Shown piece by piece: positions 6,249 through 14,016 of a stretch of DNA of 16,020 bases (its first letter is position 1; the number at the start of each line of letters is the position of its first letter). The position numbers were made by a program, and so were the translations under genes. The stretch is from an uncultured Lachnospiraceae bacterium (lineage in GTDB: Bacteria > Bacillota_A > Clostridia > Lachnospirales > Lachnospiraceae). The notes under the pieces are model-generated. The model saw nothing but the letters and a program-made list of their open reading frames with translations, did no database searches and had not been told where the DNA came from. Location: assembly GCA_947175285.1 (NCBI GenBank), contig CAMWMM010000048.1, positions 1-16,020 of the forward strand, given 5' to 3'.

Positions 6249-6725
6249 TCAATATTCTTCAATATCCTTCTCTGTCATATATCCCCGCGGATAACAAAAC
6301 TGCGGTAACAATCTTCCATTCCTTACAACCGGATAAACAGGATACCAATCCTTTATTACATAGCAATCCAATTCTTCTTCAAATGCCTTATGTTCCTCTT
6401 TACCCTTATATTCTGCAATGCACAAAAATGTATTGTAACTCTCCACCGGTGCATTAGCTTCAGGCAGCTTTTCCCCTTCCAGTATCACATCTACAACTTC
6501 CTCACTTGGAAAATAACCTCCTGTATCACCTACTATGCTCCATCCTGTCCCCGTATAATGAACTTCTCTGACCAATATATATTCTGAATAATCACTAAAG
6601 TCCTCCTCATGTATTGCATACTTAACAGGATGAATCCATGACGTTAATATACAAGCCATTAATATACAAATTACAAATAGAAATATCACTGATACAAAAA
6701 TCACATTTTTCTTAGCTATATGCAT
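6249..6725 (-). CDS. Hypothetical protein with N-terminal membrane anchor
   Basis: I do not recognise this 158-residue protein. MHIAKKN is followed by a hydrophobic segment at about 8-30, then an acidic soluble domain. A single membrane anchor with the domain outside is expected. Notable stretches are REVHYTGTGW, YFPSEEVVDVILEGEKLPEA and a C-terminal RGYMTEKDIEEY. The last two are also found, decayed, at 5130-5219, so the gene was once duplicated. It begins 41 bp after the stop of the 6767 gene and has AGGAAGG about 9 nt before the ATG, so the two are probably one operon. No enzymatic motif is visible. Confidence 0.7.
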   Translation of the reverse strand: MHIAKKNVIFVSVIFLFVICILMACILTSWIHPVKYAIHEEDFSDYSEYILVREVHYTGTGWSIVGDTGGYFPSEEVVDVILEGEKLPEANAPVESYNTFLCIAEYKGKEEHKAFEEELDCYVIKDWYPVYPVVRNGRLLPQFCYPRGYMTEKDIEEY

Positions 6726-6766
6726 TTATACGTCCCTTCCTCTCCTGTCCATTTTCTTTTTATCCG

Positions 6767-7414
6767 TCATTTGCTATAGTCTATACTATACTCATCTTTT
6801 TCTTTGTCATAGCTTATGCTCTTTATAAGCGCGTTGTCAGTATACTCATCTTTTTCTTCTTCAAAAATCCTAATAGTCACTTCTTCTCTGTCTATATCCT
6901 GAGTACATCTATAACCTCCATAAAAATTTTCTTTCTGCATCTCTTTCAGGTTTTTTTCATATATAGCCTCTATATCAGATATGCTTAATGGCTCATGATT
7001 CTTCCTGTCAATAGTATAATAACTTTTCGCAGCATCTGTAATTACCCACTCATTTTCTATATAGTCACAATAAACCCAGCAATATCCTGTGTAAATATCT
7101 ATAGGTTCTAGCTCATACTGTAAACCATATCCCAAAGCTGACAAGGTTTCTGTATCTGTATGAATTATGACTCTTGATAAATTATTGCTTTCTCCTTTCT
7201 CTGATAAAAAATCTTCAACAGCTTGCAGTATAGAACTTACATCATCATCAGCCACATCCAAAACAACATTCTCCGTAATAAGGCTTTCATCATAAGGGGA
7301 TTCCCATACCTTACTATCCTCCTCTACAGCGTCTACTATCATTGCAAGAAATATTATCGCCAAAATGCCTAGAATCGCCATAGGTATAATTATAATTATC
7401 TTTTTTATGCTCAT
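6767..7414 (-). CDS. Hypothetical protein with N-terminal membrane anchor
   Basis: I do not recognise this 215-residue protein. MSIKK is followed by a strongly hydrophobic segment (about 5-28) and a long acidic, Tyr-rich domain predicted to lie outside the membrane. The C-terminal part repeats the motif KDEY (EEKDEYTDNA and EKDEYSIDYSK), matching an 18-bp direct DNA repeat (6787-6804 and 6841-6858). A purine-rich ribosome site (AAGGGGGGAA) precedes the ATG at 7412-7414. It is the first gene of a two-gene unit with 6249-6725. No known catalytic or binding motif was seen. Confidence 0.7.
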   Translation of the reverse strand: MSIKKIIIIIPMAILGILAIIFLAMIVDAVEEDSKVWESPYDESLITENVVLDVADDDVSSILQAVEDFLSEKGESNNLSRVIIHTDTETLSALGYGLQYELEPIDIYTGYCWVYCDYIENEWVITDAAKSYYTIDRKNHEPLSISDIEAIYEKNLKEMQKENFYGGYRCTQDIDREEVTIRIFEEEKDEYTDNALIKSISYDKEKDEYSIDYSK

Positions 7415-7459
7415 TGCAGATTCCCCCCCTTTTGTCCTAATTAATCTTTCCTATCATTA

Positions 7460-7488
7460 ATTATAGCCGATGAACCCATAAATTGGAA
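7460..7488 (-). promoter_or_regulatory. Candidate promoter of the 6767/6249 operon
   Basis: A perfect TATAAT (7460-7465, minus strand) lies about 46 bp upstream of the start at 7414, with TTCCAA at 17-bp spacing as a poor -35 box (7483-7488). It follows directly after the ABC operon terminator, as expected for an independent unit. Confidence 0.45.
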
Positions 7489-7515
7489 GAAAAAGGGGTT
7501 GAATTCTCAACCCCC
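7486..7515 (-). terminator. Rho-independent terminator of the ABC exporter operon
   Basis: On the minus strand GGGGTTGA (7507-7514) pairs with TCAACCCC (7495-7502) around a 4-nt loop, followed by TTTTTCTT. It lies about 45 bp after the stop codon of the 7560-9410 gene. There is no U-tract on the plus side, so it acts in one direction only. Confidence 0.88.
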
Positions 7516-7559
7516 AAAAACGTTCCACGCTAATTATTAACATCTGATATTTAAAGTTT

Positions 7560-9410
7560 TTATGCCGTGACATCCTCAAACTGCGAATTATACAATTCCG
7601 CATAGAAACCGTTCTGTGCAAGCAATTGTTCATGATTACCCTGCTCAATGATATCGCCGTCTTTCATGACCAGAATCAAATCCGCATCCTTGATGGTAGA
7701 TAATCTGTGAGCAATGACAAAACTGGTTCTTCCTTTCATGAGGTTGTTCATTGCTTTCTGAATACGCTGTTCCGTTCTCGTATCGACAGAACTGGTGGCT
7801 TCATCCAGAATCAGAATCTTATTGTCGGCAAGAATCGCCCTTGCTATTGTAAGAAGCTGTTTCTGCCCCTGTGATACGTTGCTTGCATCTTCATTCAGTT
7901 CCATTTGATAGCCGCCCGGCAGAGTCTGGATAAATCTGTGCGCATGAGCGGCTTTTGCTGCCTCAATGACTTCTTCGTCGGTTGCATCCAGCCTTCCATA
8001 ACGGATATTTTCCATAATCGTTCCTTTAAACAGCCACGTATCCTGCAATACCATGCCAAAGCTTTCGCGCAGTTCGCTGCGGTTGAATCTGCGGATATCG
8101 TGTCCGTCCACTTTGATGCTGCCGCTGTTGACATCATAGAAACGCATCAATAACTTCACCATAGTTGTCTTTCCCGCACCGGTCGGCCCTACGATGGCAA
8201 CTGTCTGCCCCGGCTCAACCTTACTGCTGAAATTATGGATGATAATTTTATCCGGTTTATACCCAAATTTTACATTCTCGAATTCGACACGGCCCAGCAT
8301 CTGCGGTAAGTGTACCGGATTTTCGGCAACCTGATCTTCTTCCCCTTCTTCCAAAAATTCAAATACTCTTTCCGCAGCCGCCGCGGTAGACTGTAACATA
8401 TTAGATACCTGTGCCAACTGCGTAATGGGCTGTGTGAAGCTTCTCACATACTGGATGAACGCCTGAATATCCCCAATTTCAATTGTGCCATTGATAGTCA
8501 GTAAACTTCCGCTGACAGCAACCGCAACATAACCCAGATTACCGATAAATGCCATAATCGGCTGCATCATACCTGACAGGAATTGGGATTTCCATGCGGA
8601 CTGGTAAAGCATATGATTCGTTTCTTCAAATTCCTTCAGAACCGTTTCTTCCCTATTAAATGCCTTAACAATATTCTGACCGCTGTATACCTCTTCGACC
8701 TGACCGTTAATCTTGCCCAGATAAGTCTGCTGTGCAACGAAATACTTCTGAGAAAACTTCACTACAACACCAATCAATCCGCCGGAAATCGGCAGAATAA
8801 CAAGAGCAATCAACGTCATGAGCGGACTGATGCTCAACATCATAATCAATACGCCAATCAACGTGCTCACAGAAGTAATCAATGTTGTAATACTCTGGTT
8901 TAAACTCATGCCGAGCGTATCCACATCGTTTGTGATACGTGACAGCACTTCACCTACCGTTCTGGATTCAAAATATTCTAACGGCATACGGTTTATTTTT
9001 TCTGAAATTTCTTTACGGAACCGGAAACATAATCTCTGTGACACACCTGTCATAATCCATCCCTGGAACAGGGACATCAAAGCGCTGATTACATACAGCC
9101 CCAATAACATTAACAGGATTTTTCCTATTTTATTAAAATCAATACCTCCGGTTCGATATATCTTCGCCATCAGGCCATTGAACAATTCCGTTGTCGCTTT
9201 ACTTAAAATCTTAGGACCGATAATATTGAATACAGTGCTGCCGATTGCAAAGATAATAACCGCAAACAGCGCATATTTATAGTTTCCCATATAACGAATC
9301 AGCTTCTTGATGGTTCCTTTAAAATCCTTAGCCTTTTCCCCCGGCATCATACGTCCGCCCGGCCCATGAGGGCCTCTGGGTCTTCTGGGCATTCTTTGTT
9401 CTTCACTCAT
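7560..9410 (-). CDS. ABC exporter half-transporter (TMD-NBD), consensus catalytic subunit
   Basis: A 616-residue fused permease/ATPase. The N-terminus (1-25) is rich in Pro, Gly and Arg, as in many Firmicute multidrug-type exporters. Transmembrane helices fall at about 45-345 and the nucleotide-binding domain at about 372-610. Walker A is GPTGAGKTT (408-416), Q-loop Q456, signature VSQGQ (512-516), Walker B ILILD (532-536) with catalytic E537, D-loop SSVD (540-543) and switch His H568. The signature departs from LSGGQ (SQGQ), as in the TM288-type partner of heterodimeric exporters. The start codon overlaps the stop of the upstream partner by one base (TAATG), so the two are translationally coupled. 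The substrate cannot be predicted; drugs, lipids or peptides are all possible. Confidence 0.95.
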   Translation of the reverse strand: MSEEQRMPRRPRGPHGPGGRMMPGEKAKDFKGTIKKLIRYMGNYKYALFAVIIFAIGSTVFNIIGPKILSKATTELFNGLMAKIYRTGGIDFNKIGKILLMLLGLYVISALMSLFQGWIMTGVSQRLCFRFRKEISEKINRMPLEYFESRTVGEVLSRITNDVDTLGMSLNQSITTLITSVSTLIGVLIMMLSISPLMTLIALVILPISGGLIGVVVKFSQKYFVAQQTYLGKINGQVEEVYSGQNIVKAFNREETVLKEFEETNHMLYQSAWKSQFLSGMMQPIMAFIGNLGYVAVAVSGSLLTINGTIEIGDIQAFIQYVRSFTQPITQLAQVSNMLQSTAAAAERVFEFLEEGEEDQVAENPVHLPQMLGRVEFENVKFGYKPDKIIIHNFSSKVEPGQTVAIVGPTGAGKTTMVKLLMRFYDVNSGSIKVDGHDIRRFNRSELRESFGMVLQDTWLFKGTIMENIRYGRLDATDEEVIEAAKAAHAHRFIQTLPGGYQMELNEDASNVSQGQKQLLTIARAILADNKILILDEATSSVDTRTEQRIQKAMNNLMKGRTSFVIAHRLSTIKDADLILVMKDGDIIEQGNHEQLLAQNGFYAELYNSQFEDVTA

Positions 9411-11458
9411 TACGCTATACCTCCTTTCAGCTCAGCTTCTGATAACTGGGATCTCGCGATTTCCTGATAAGACGGGCAGTTTTTCAACAACTCCTCGTGT
9501 CTTCCGATTCCCGCTATCCTGCCGTCATCCTGTACAATAATCTGGTCCGCATGTAAAATTGTACTGATTCGCTGCGCCACGATAATCACCGCGGCATCGG
9601 ATATTTTCTCATTCAGCGCTCTTCTAAGCACAGCATCTGTCTTATAATCCAACGCGGAAAAACTATCGTCAAAAAGGAATACCTTTGGCTTAGGTGCAAT
9701 TGCTCTGGCAATGGAAAGCCGCTGTTTCTGACCGCCGGATACATTCGTACCGCCCTGTGCAATCGGGCTTAAATAACCTTCTTTTTTACTCTCAATAAAC
9801 TCTGTCGCCTGCGCAATCCCTGCCGCTTCTTTCATGGCATCATCCGAAACAATATCTTCTCCGGCAAACTTAATATTAGACTCTATCGTACCGGAAAAAA
9901 GGACCCCTTTCTGCGGTACGAAACCTAACAGACTGCGTAATTTTTTCTGGGACAGCTCTCTGATATCAACGCCGTCAACCGTAATACGCCCGCCCGTCAC
10001 ATCATAAAAACGGGGTATCAGATGTAATAAAGTAGATTTTCCGCAGCCGGTACTGCCGATAATTGCGGTGGTCTCACCCGGACGCGCAACAAAGGAAATA
10101 TCCGCCAGCGCATCTTCCTCTGCTCCTGGATACCGGAAATGGACATTTTCAAACGCAACTACACCTTTTCCTTCAACTTTCTCATCCCGTACCTGCTCTG
10201 CATCCAGAATCGACGGTTCCGTACGAAGCACTTCTTCAATACGCTCTGCCGCTACACCGGCTCTCGGCAGCATAACCGATATCATCGTCAGCATCAAAAA
10301 GGACATAACTATCTGCATAGAATAGGTAATGAATGCCATCATATCACCAAGCTGCAAATTGCCTAAATCTATCCCTTTGGCGCCAAACCATACAATCGCA
10401 ACTGTAATTCCATTCATAACAAGCATCATGACCGGCATCATAAATGTCATAACCCTGTTGGTAAAAAGCTGCGTAGCCATCAGCTCCTTATTTGCTTTAT
10501 CAAACCGCTTCTCTTCATATTTTTCACGGCTGAATGCTCTGATAACCGGAATACCTGTCAGAATCTCTCTGGATACCAGATTCATCTTATCTACCAGGGT
10601 CTGCATAAGCTTGAACTTCGGCATGGCAATACTTACCAAAGTGCCGACTAACAAAAGCATAACGCCGACTGCCACCGCAATAATCCATCCCATACCGGTT
10701 CTCGTACTTGCCACTCTGATAATGCCGCCGATTCCCAGTATTGGTGCATAGCAGACCATTCGTAACAGCATAACCGAAACCATCTGAACCTGTTGAATAT
10801 CATTCGTGCTTCTCGTAATCAAAGATGCTGTAGAAAACTGATCCATTTCCGCATGAGAAAAGGATACTACCTTCCTGAACACTTTGTTACGAAGCTGCAT
10901 ACCGATTCCTGCGGAAACCCTTGCTGCCAGAAAACCAACCGCAATGGATGCCGCCATCATCAAAATTGCCATAAGCAGCATTTTAGAGCCGGTTTTAAGC
11001 AGATATCTGGTCTGCATCGCATTCAAATCAATCCCTAAAGCCTCATACTCGGATTTCACGAACATGACTGCCATCTGCTCTGCAATCATATCGCTCATCT
11101 CTTCACCATATTGCCCAATCATCTTTAAAATAGGAACTTTCACTGCCTCATTCAATGTGGCAATCTCATCCTTATCCTTTGTCTGCAATTCATAATTGCC
11201 ATCCTCATTCAAAGCATAAGATGCCCGAATCAGATTTTCGTCTTCCTCTTCTGCAAACAGACAGATACTTTCCAAAGTCTCTTCCCGCATGATATCCGGT
11301 ACGGCATTTTCAATACCGCCCTGCTCGATTCCCACATCTACGATATCCGAAGTGTAGGAGGGCAGAGCCAAATCACAGTATGCCTGCAGAATCAAAAGAA
11401 ATATAACAGCAATAACCGCTGCTTTAAACTCTCCAAGATATTTCATTATCTTAAACAT
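9410..11458 (-). CDS. ABC exporter half-transporter (TMD-NBD), degenerate-site subunit
   Basis: Numbered from ATG at 11456-11458 (682 residues). I prefer this to the upstream TTG at 11512, which would add 18 residues, because AGGAG lies 7 nt before this ATG. Transmembrane segment 1 (about 11-33) is followed by an unusually long extracellular insertion (about 45-150, acidic) before segment 2. The nucleotide-binding domain spans about 433-670: Walker A GSTGCGKST (468-476), signature VSGGQ (573-577), Walker B VFLFD (593-597). The usual catalytic Glu is D598 and the switch His is Q629. Those changes mark the degenerate-site member of a TM287/288- or BmrCD-like heterodimer. Its VSGGQ completes the consensus site formed with the partner's Walker motifs. 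It is the first gene of the operon. Confidence 0.94.
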   Translation of the reverse strand: MFKIMKYLGEFKAAVIAVIFLLILQAYCDLALPSYTSDIVDVGIEQGGIENAVPDIMREETLESICLFAEEEDENLIRASYALNEDGNYELQTKDKDEIATLNEAVKVPILKMIGQYGEEMSDMIAEQMAVMFVKSEYEALGIDLNAMQTRYLLKTGSKMLLMAILMMAASIAVGFLAARVSAGIGMQLRNKVFRKVVSFSHAEMDQFSTASLITRSTNDIQQVQMVSVMLLRMVCYAPILGIGGIIRVASTRTGMGWIIAVAVGVMLLLVGTLVSIAMPKFKLMQTLVDKMNLVSREILTGIPVIRAFSREKYEEKRFDKANKELMATQLFTNRVMTFMMPVMMLVMNGITVAIVWFGAKGIDLGNLQLGDMMAFITYSMQIVMSFLMLTMISVMLPRAGVAAERIEEVLRTEPSILDAEQVRDEKVEGKGVVAFENVHFRYPGAEEDALADISFVARPGETTAIIGSTGCGKSTLLHLIPRFYDVTGGRITVDGVDIRELSQKKLRSLLGFVPQKGVLFSGTIESNIKFAGEDIVSDDAMKEAAGIAQATEFIESKKEGYLSPIAQGGTNVSGGQKQRLSIARAIAPKPKVFLFDDSFSALDYKTDAVLRRALNEKISDAAVIIVAQRISTILHADQIIVQDDGRIAGIGRHEELLKNCPSYQEIARSQLSEAELKGGIA

Positions 11459-11493
11459 ACTTTTACTCCTCTCCATATTTTTAACGATGTTAT

Positions 11494-11522
11494 ATATTAA
11501 CTGTATTTCCAAAATACGTCAA
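11494..11522 (-). promoter_or_regulatory. ABC operon promoter with inverted-repeat operator candidate
   Basis: On the minus strand TTGACG (11517-11522), a 17-bp spacer and TAATAT (11494-11499) lie about 36 bp upstream of the exporter start. Inside the spacer is a perfect inverted repeat GTATTT-CCA-AAATAC (11503-11517). A repressor bound there would block RNA polymerase, as MarR- or PadR-type regulators of multidrug exporters do. No regulator gene is adjacent, so the protein would be encoded elsewhere. Confidence 0.6.
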
Positions 11523-11571
11523 TTAAAAAATTCTTAAAAAAATATAACGAAAGACAGCGCCATTTTATCCC

Positions 11572-11600
11572 TTGACACACACCGCAAAACATGCTACCAT
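11572..11600 (+). promoter_or_regulatory. trp operon promoter
   Basis: A consensus TTGACA (11572-11577), a 17-bp spacer and TACCAT (11595-11600), with a TG one base before the -10 box (extended -10). Transcription should start near 11607 and run into the T-box leader. It diverges from the ABC operon promoter about 50 bp away. Confidence 0.8.
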
Positions 11601-11606
11601 AACAAA

Positions 11607-11931
11607 AGTTTAATATCTTAAACCGTTGAAGCGGAGATAACGGCAATGATGCCTATACAGAGAGCCCGCATAGCTGAGAATCGGGCGAGAAACAAGTTGT
11701 CAAATGGACCGCGGAGGGTGCAGTCAAATGTATTGCAGCAATCCAGCAGAAAGGATTTTTGCATACAGAGTATTCTGCAACGTATCGGCATACGTCAGTT
11801 GCCGAGGATATGTCAGTATCCGGTTAAGTGTACGGGGTATCCCCGTAAATGCAAGGTGGCACCGCGGATAAAAACTAACGTTGTATTTATTCGTCCTTGA
11901 CAGAAAGAATCATTCTGTCAAGGACTTTTTT
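11607..11931 (+). promoter_or_regulatory. Tryptophan T-box riboswitch leader (UGG specifier)
   Basis: This leader is about 320 nt long. The base of stem I pairs GCGG (11631-11634) with CCGC (11709-11712). Just before the closing strand lies TGGA, giving specifier UGG (11705-11707), the Trp codon, followed by the expected purine. The AGAGAG element and a GCCCG/CGGGC hairpin form the upper stem I. A hairpin TACGGGG-TAT-CCCCGTA (11831-11847) fits stem III. The T-box AAGGTGGCACCGCGG is at 11853-11867; its bulge UGGC pairs with tRNA NCCA, and the C (11860) suits the G discriminator of bacterial tRNA-Trp. Antiterminator CAAGG (11852-11856) can pair with CCTTG (11895-11899), which otherwise lies inside the terminator stem. 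Uncharged tRNA-Trp should therefore switch on trpEGD. Confidence 0.93.
11893..11931 (+). terminator. T-box regulated intrinsic terminator
   Basis: GTCCTTGACAGAA (11893-11905) and TTCTGTCAAGGAC (11913-11925) form a perfect 13-bp stem with a 7-nt loop, followed by TTTTTT. Its 5' arm contains the CCTTG used by the competing antiterminator. Confidence 0.95.
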
Positions 11932-11977
11932 ACATTTTCCTCCATTTAAACTGAGAGAAAGGCATGGTAATTAAAAT

Positions 11978-13444
11978 ATGATTTTTTCACCTACACTGGA
12001 CGAAGTCCGGAAAATCGCATCCACAGGTAACTATAAAGTAGTGCCGGTAAGCTGCGAAATTCTGTCGGATATCTGTACGCCGATTGAGGCAATCAGAATC
12101 CTTAAAAATGTATCGACGCACTGTTATATGCTTGAATCGGTTGCCGAAAAGGAAAAATGGGGACGCTACACTTTTCTCGGCTATGACCCGAAACTGGAAA
12201 TTACCTGTATAGACGGTGAGATGAAAACCGGCAATATTTCATTTAAAACGGATGACCCGTCTGCATTTTTACGCCAGATTCTTGCCGATTACAAAAGTCC
12301 CCGTTTTGATTATCTGCCGTCTTTTACGGGCGGTCTGGTCGGATATTTTGCCTACGACTATCAGGGCTACCATGAACCGGCGGTCAGAATTAAAACAACC
12401 GATACCGAATCTTTCAAAGACGTTGATTTGATGCTCTTTGACAAGGTTATCGCATTTGATAACTTCCGCCAGAAAATCATATTCATTGTCAATATGCCTT
12501 TAGAAGATATTGAAGTCGGATATAACAAAGCCGTTATGGAATTAAAACAGCTATGCAGCCTGCTCCGCACGGGAGAAAAAAAGGAAGAACCCGCCGGAAA
12601 GCTGCTCGGTGAAGTCACACCCCTTTTTGACAAAGAACGGTATTGCGAAATGGTAGAAAAGGCAAAGCGCCACATCCATGAGGGAGATATTTTCCAAATC
12701 GTACTTTCCAACCGTTTAAGCGCTCCCTTTGAAGGCAGCTTATTCAATACCTACCGGGTTCTTCGTACCATCAACCCGTCACCGTATATGTTCTATTTTT
12801 CGGGAACGGACGTGGAAGTCGCAGGCGCATCCCCGGAAACTCTTGTCAAACTCGAAAACGGCATACTGCACACATTTCCGCTTGCAGGAACAAGGCCGAG
12901 AGGGAAAACAGAAAAAGAAGACATTGCGTTAGAAACCGAGCTTCTTGCCGATAAAAAAGAGCTTGCCGAACATAATATGCTGGTTGATTTAGGTCGTAAT
13001 GACCTTGGAAAAATAAGTAAATTCGGAACCGTACAGGTAGAAAAACTGCATTCCATTGAGCGCTACTCCCATGTCATGCACATCGGTTCTACGGTCAGAG
13101 GGGAAATCCGGGAAGACTGTGACGCACTAGACGCCATTGAAGCGGTTCTTCCTGCCGGAACGCTCTCCGGCGCACCGAAAATCCGCGCCTGCCAGCTTAT
13201 CGGAGAACTGGAAAACAATAAACGCGGCATTTACGGAGGCGCAATCGGATATATTGATTTTACCGGCAATATGGATACCTGTATCGCTATCCGCATTGCC
13301 TATAAGAAAAACGGAAAAGTTTTTGTCAGAAGCGGAGCGGGTATCGTCGCCGATTCCATACCTGACAAAGAATATCAGGAATGTATCAATAAAGCCAAAG
13401 CAGTCATCAACGCACTGGAACTTGCAGGGGAGGTGGAGCTATGA
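11978..13444 (+). CDS. trpE: Anthranilate synthase component I
   Basis: A 488-residue protein that converts chorismate, with ammonia supplied by TrpG, to anthranilate, the first committed step of tryptophan synthesis. The N-terminal domain carries the feedback element CYMLES (49-54; usually LLES), so inhibition by Trp is likely retained. The chorismate-binding domain (about 220-485) shows DIFQIVLSNR (237-246), GASPETL (283-289), PLAGTRPRGK (301-310), NMLVDLGRNDLG (333-344), VMHIGS (366-371), LPAGTLSGAPKIRA (391-404) and GAIGYIDFTGNMDTCIAIR (421-439). The T-box Trp specifier and trpG/trpD neighbours exclude the pabB alternative. An in-frame TAA 6 nt upstream fixes ATG 11978 as the earliest start. 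The nearest Shine-Dalgarno-like AAAGG is 15 nt away, unusually far. Confidence 0.97.
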   Translation: MIFSPTLDEVRKIASTGNYKVVPVSCEILSDICTPIEAIRILKNVSTHCYMLESVAEKEKWGRYTFLGYDPKLEITCIDGEMKTGNISFKTDDPSAFLRQILADYKSPRFDYLPSFTGGLVGYFAYDYQGYHEPAVRIKTTDTESFKDVDLMLFDKVIAFDNFRQKIIFIVNMPLEDIEVGYNKAVMELKQLCSLLRTGEKKEEPAGKLLGEVTPLFDKERYCEMVEKAKRHIHEGDIFQIVLSNRLSAPFEGSLFNTYRVLRTINPSPYMFYFSGTDVEVAGASPETLVKLENGILHTFPLAGTRPRGKTEKEDIALETELLADKKELAEHNMLVDLGRNDLGKISKFGTVQVEKLHSIERYSHVMHIGSTVRGEIREDCDALDAIEAVLPAGTLSGAPKIRACQLIGELENNKRGIYGGAIGYIDFTGNMDTCIAIRIAYKKNGKVFVRSGAGIVADSIPDKEYQECINKAKAVINALELAGEVEL

Positions 13445-14016
13445 TTTTACTCATAGATAACTATGACAGTTTTTCCTATAACCTCTATCAGCTTATCGGG
13501 GAAATCACCCCTGATATAAAAGTCATTCGTAACGACGAAATGACCGTAGAGGAAGTCAGGGCGCTAAAACCTGACCGCATTATCCTCTCTCCTGGTCCCG
13601 GCAGACCGGAAGATGCAGGCATTATCATAGAAACGGCAAAAACGCTTGGAAAAGAAATTCCCATTCTCGGCGTCTGTCTCGGTCATCAGGCAATCTGCGC
13701 CGCCTTTGGCGCCACTATTACCTATGCAAAAGAGTTGATGCACGGAAAACAATCGGATGTTACGTTCGAAGCAGATTGTCCGCTTTTCAAAAACTGCCCG
13801 AAACAAGCTCCCGTAGCCAGATATCATTCTCTTGCGGCAGATGCGGCTACCATGCCTGATGAATTAAAAATCACTGCTGTTACAAGTGATAATGAAATTA
13901 TGGCAGTACAGCATAAAACCTACCCCATTTTCGGCGTACAGTTCCATCCGGAATCCATTATGACGCCGGACGGCAAAACCATGTTATATAATTTTATAAA
14001 GGAGATATTACTATGA
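13441..14016 (+). CDS. trpG: Anthranilate synthase component II (glutamine amidotransferase)
   Basis: A 191-residue class I glutamine amidotransferase that releases ammonia from glutamine for TrpE. The N-terminus is [26 protein letters not shown] (49-60) is the oxyanion and substrate loop; GVCLGHQAI (77-85) contains nucleophile C79; and FHPESI (168-173) gives H169 and E171, completing the catalytic triad. No phosphoribosyltransferase domain is fused; TrpD is separate. The ATG overlaps the trpE stop by 4 nt, with GGGGAGGTGG as ribosome site. In many Firmicutes this subunit is shared with p-aminobenzoate synthesis (pabA); whether it is dual-use here is not known. Confidence 0.96.
   Translation: MILLIDNYDSFSYNLYQLIGEITPDIKVIRNDEMTVEEVRALKPDRIILSPGPGRPEDAGIIIETAKTLGKEIPILGVCLGHQAICAAFGATITYAKELMHGKQSDVTFEADCPLFKNCPKQAPVARYHSLAADAATMPDELKITAVTSDNEIMAVQHKTYPIFGVQFHPESIMTPDGKTMLYNFIKEILL

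Noticed and set aside
6787..6858. 18-bp direct repeat as a mobile-element target duplication
   Set aside because: It lies inside an intact coding frame, encodes a repeated KDEY motif and encloses only 36 bp, so it is a small internal duplication.
7895..8153. Open frames inside the ABC exporter genes on either strand
   Set aside because: They overlap conserved ABC domain sequence and have no independent support.
11459..11512. Longer start (TTG at 11512) for the first ABC exporter gene
   Set aside because: The 18 extra residues lack a ribosome site and would overlap the promoter, whereas AGGAG sits 7 nt before the ATG at 11458.
11978..14016. pabB/pabA (folate) instead of trpE/trpG
   Set aside because: The Trp-specific T-box, the LES feedback element and the coupled trpD gene make tryptophan synthesis the clear assignment.
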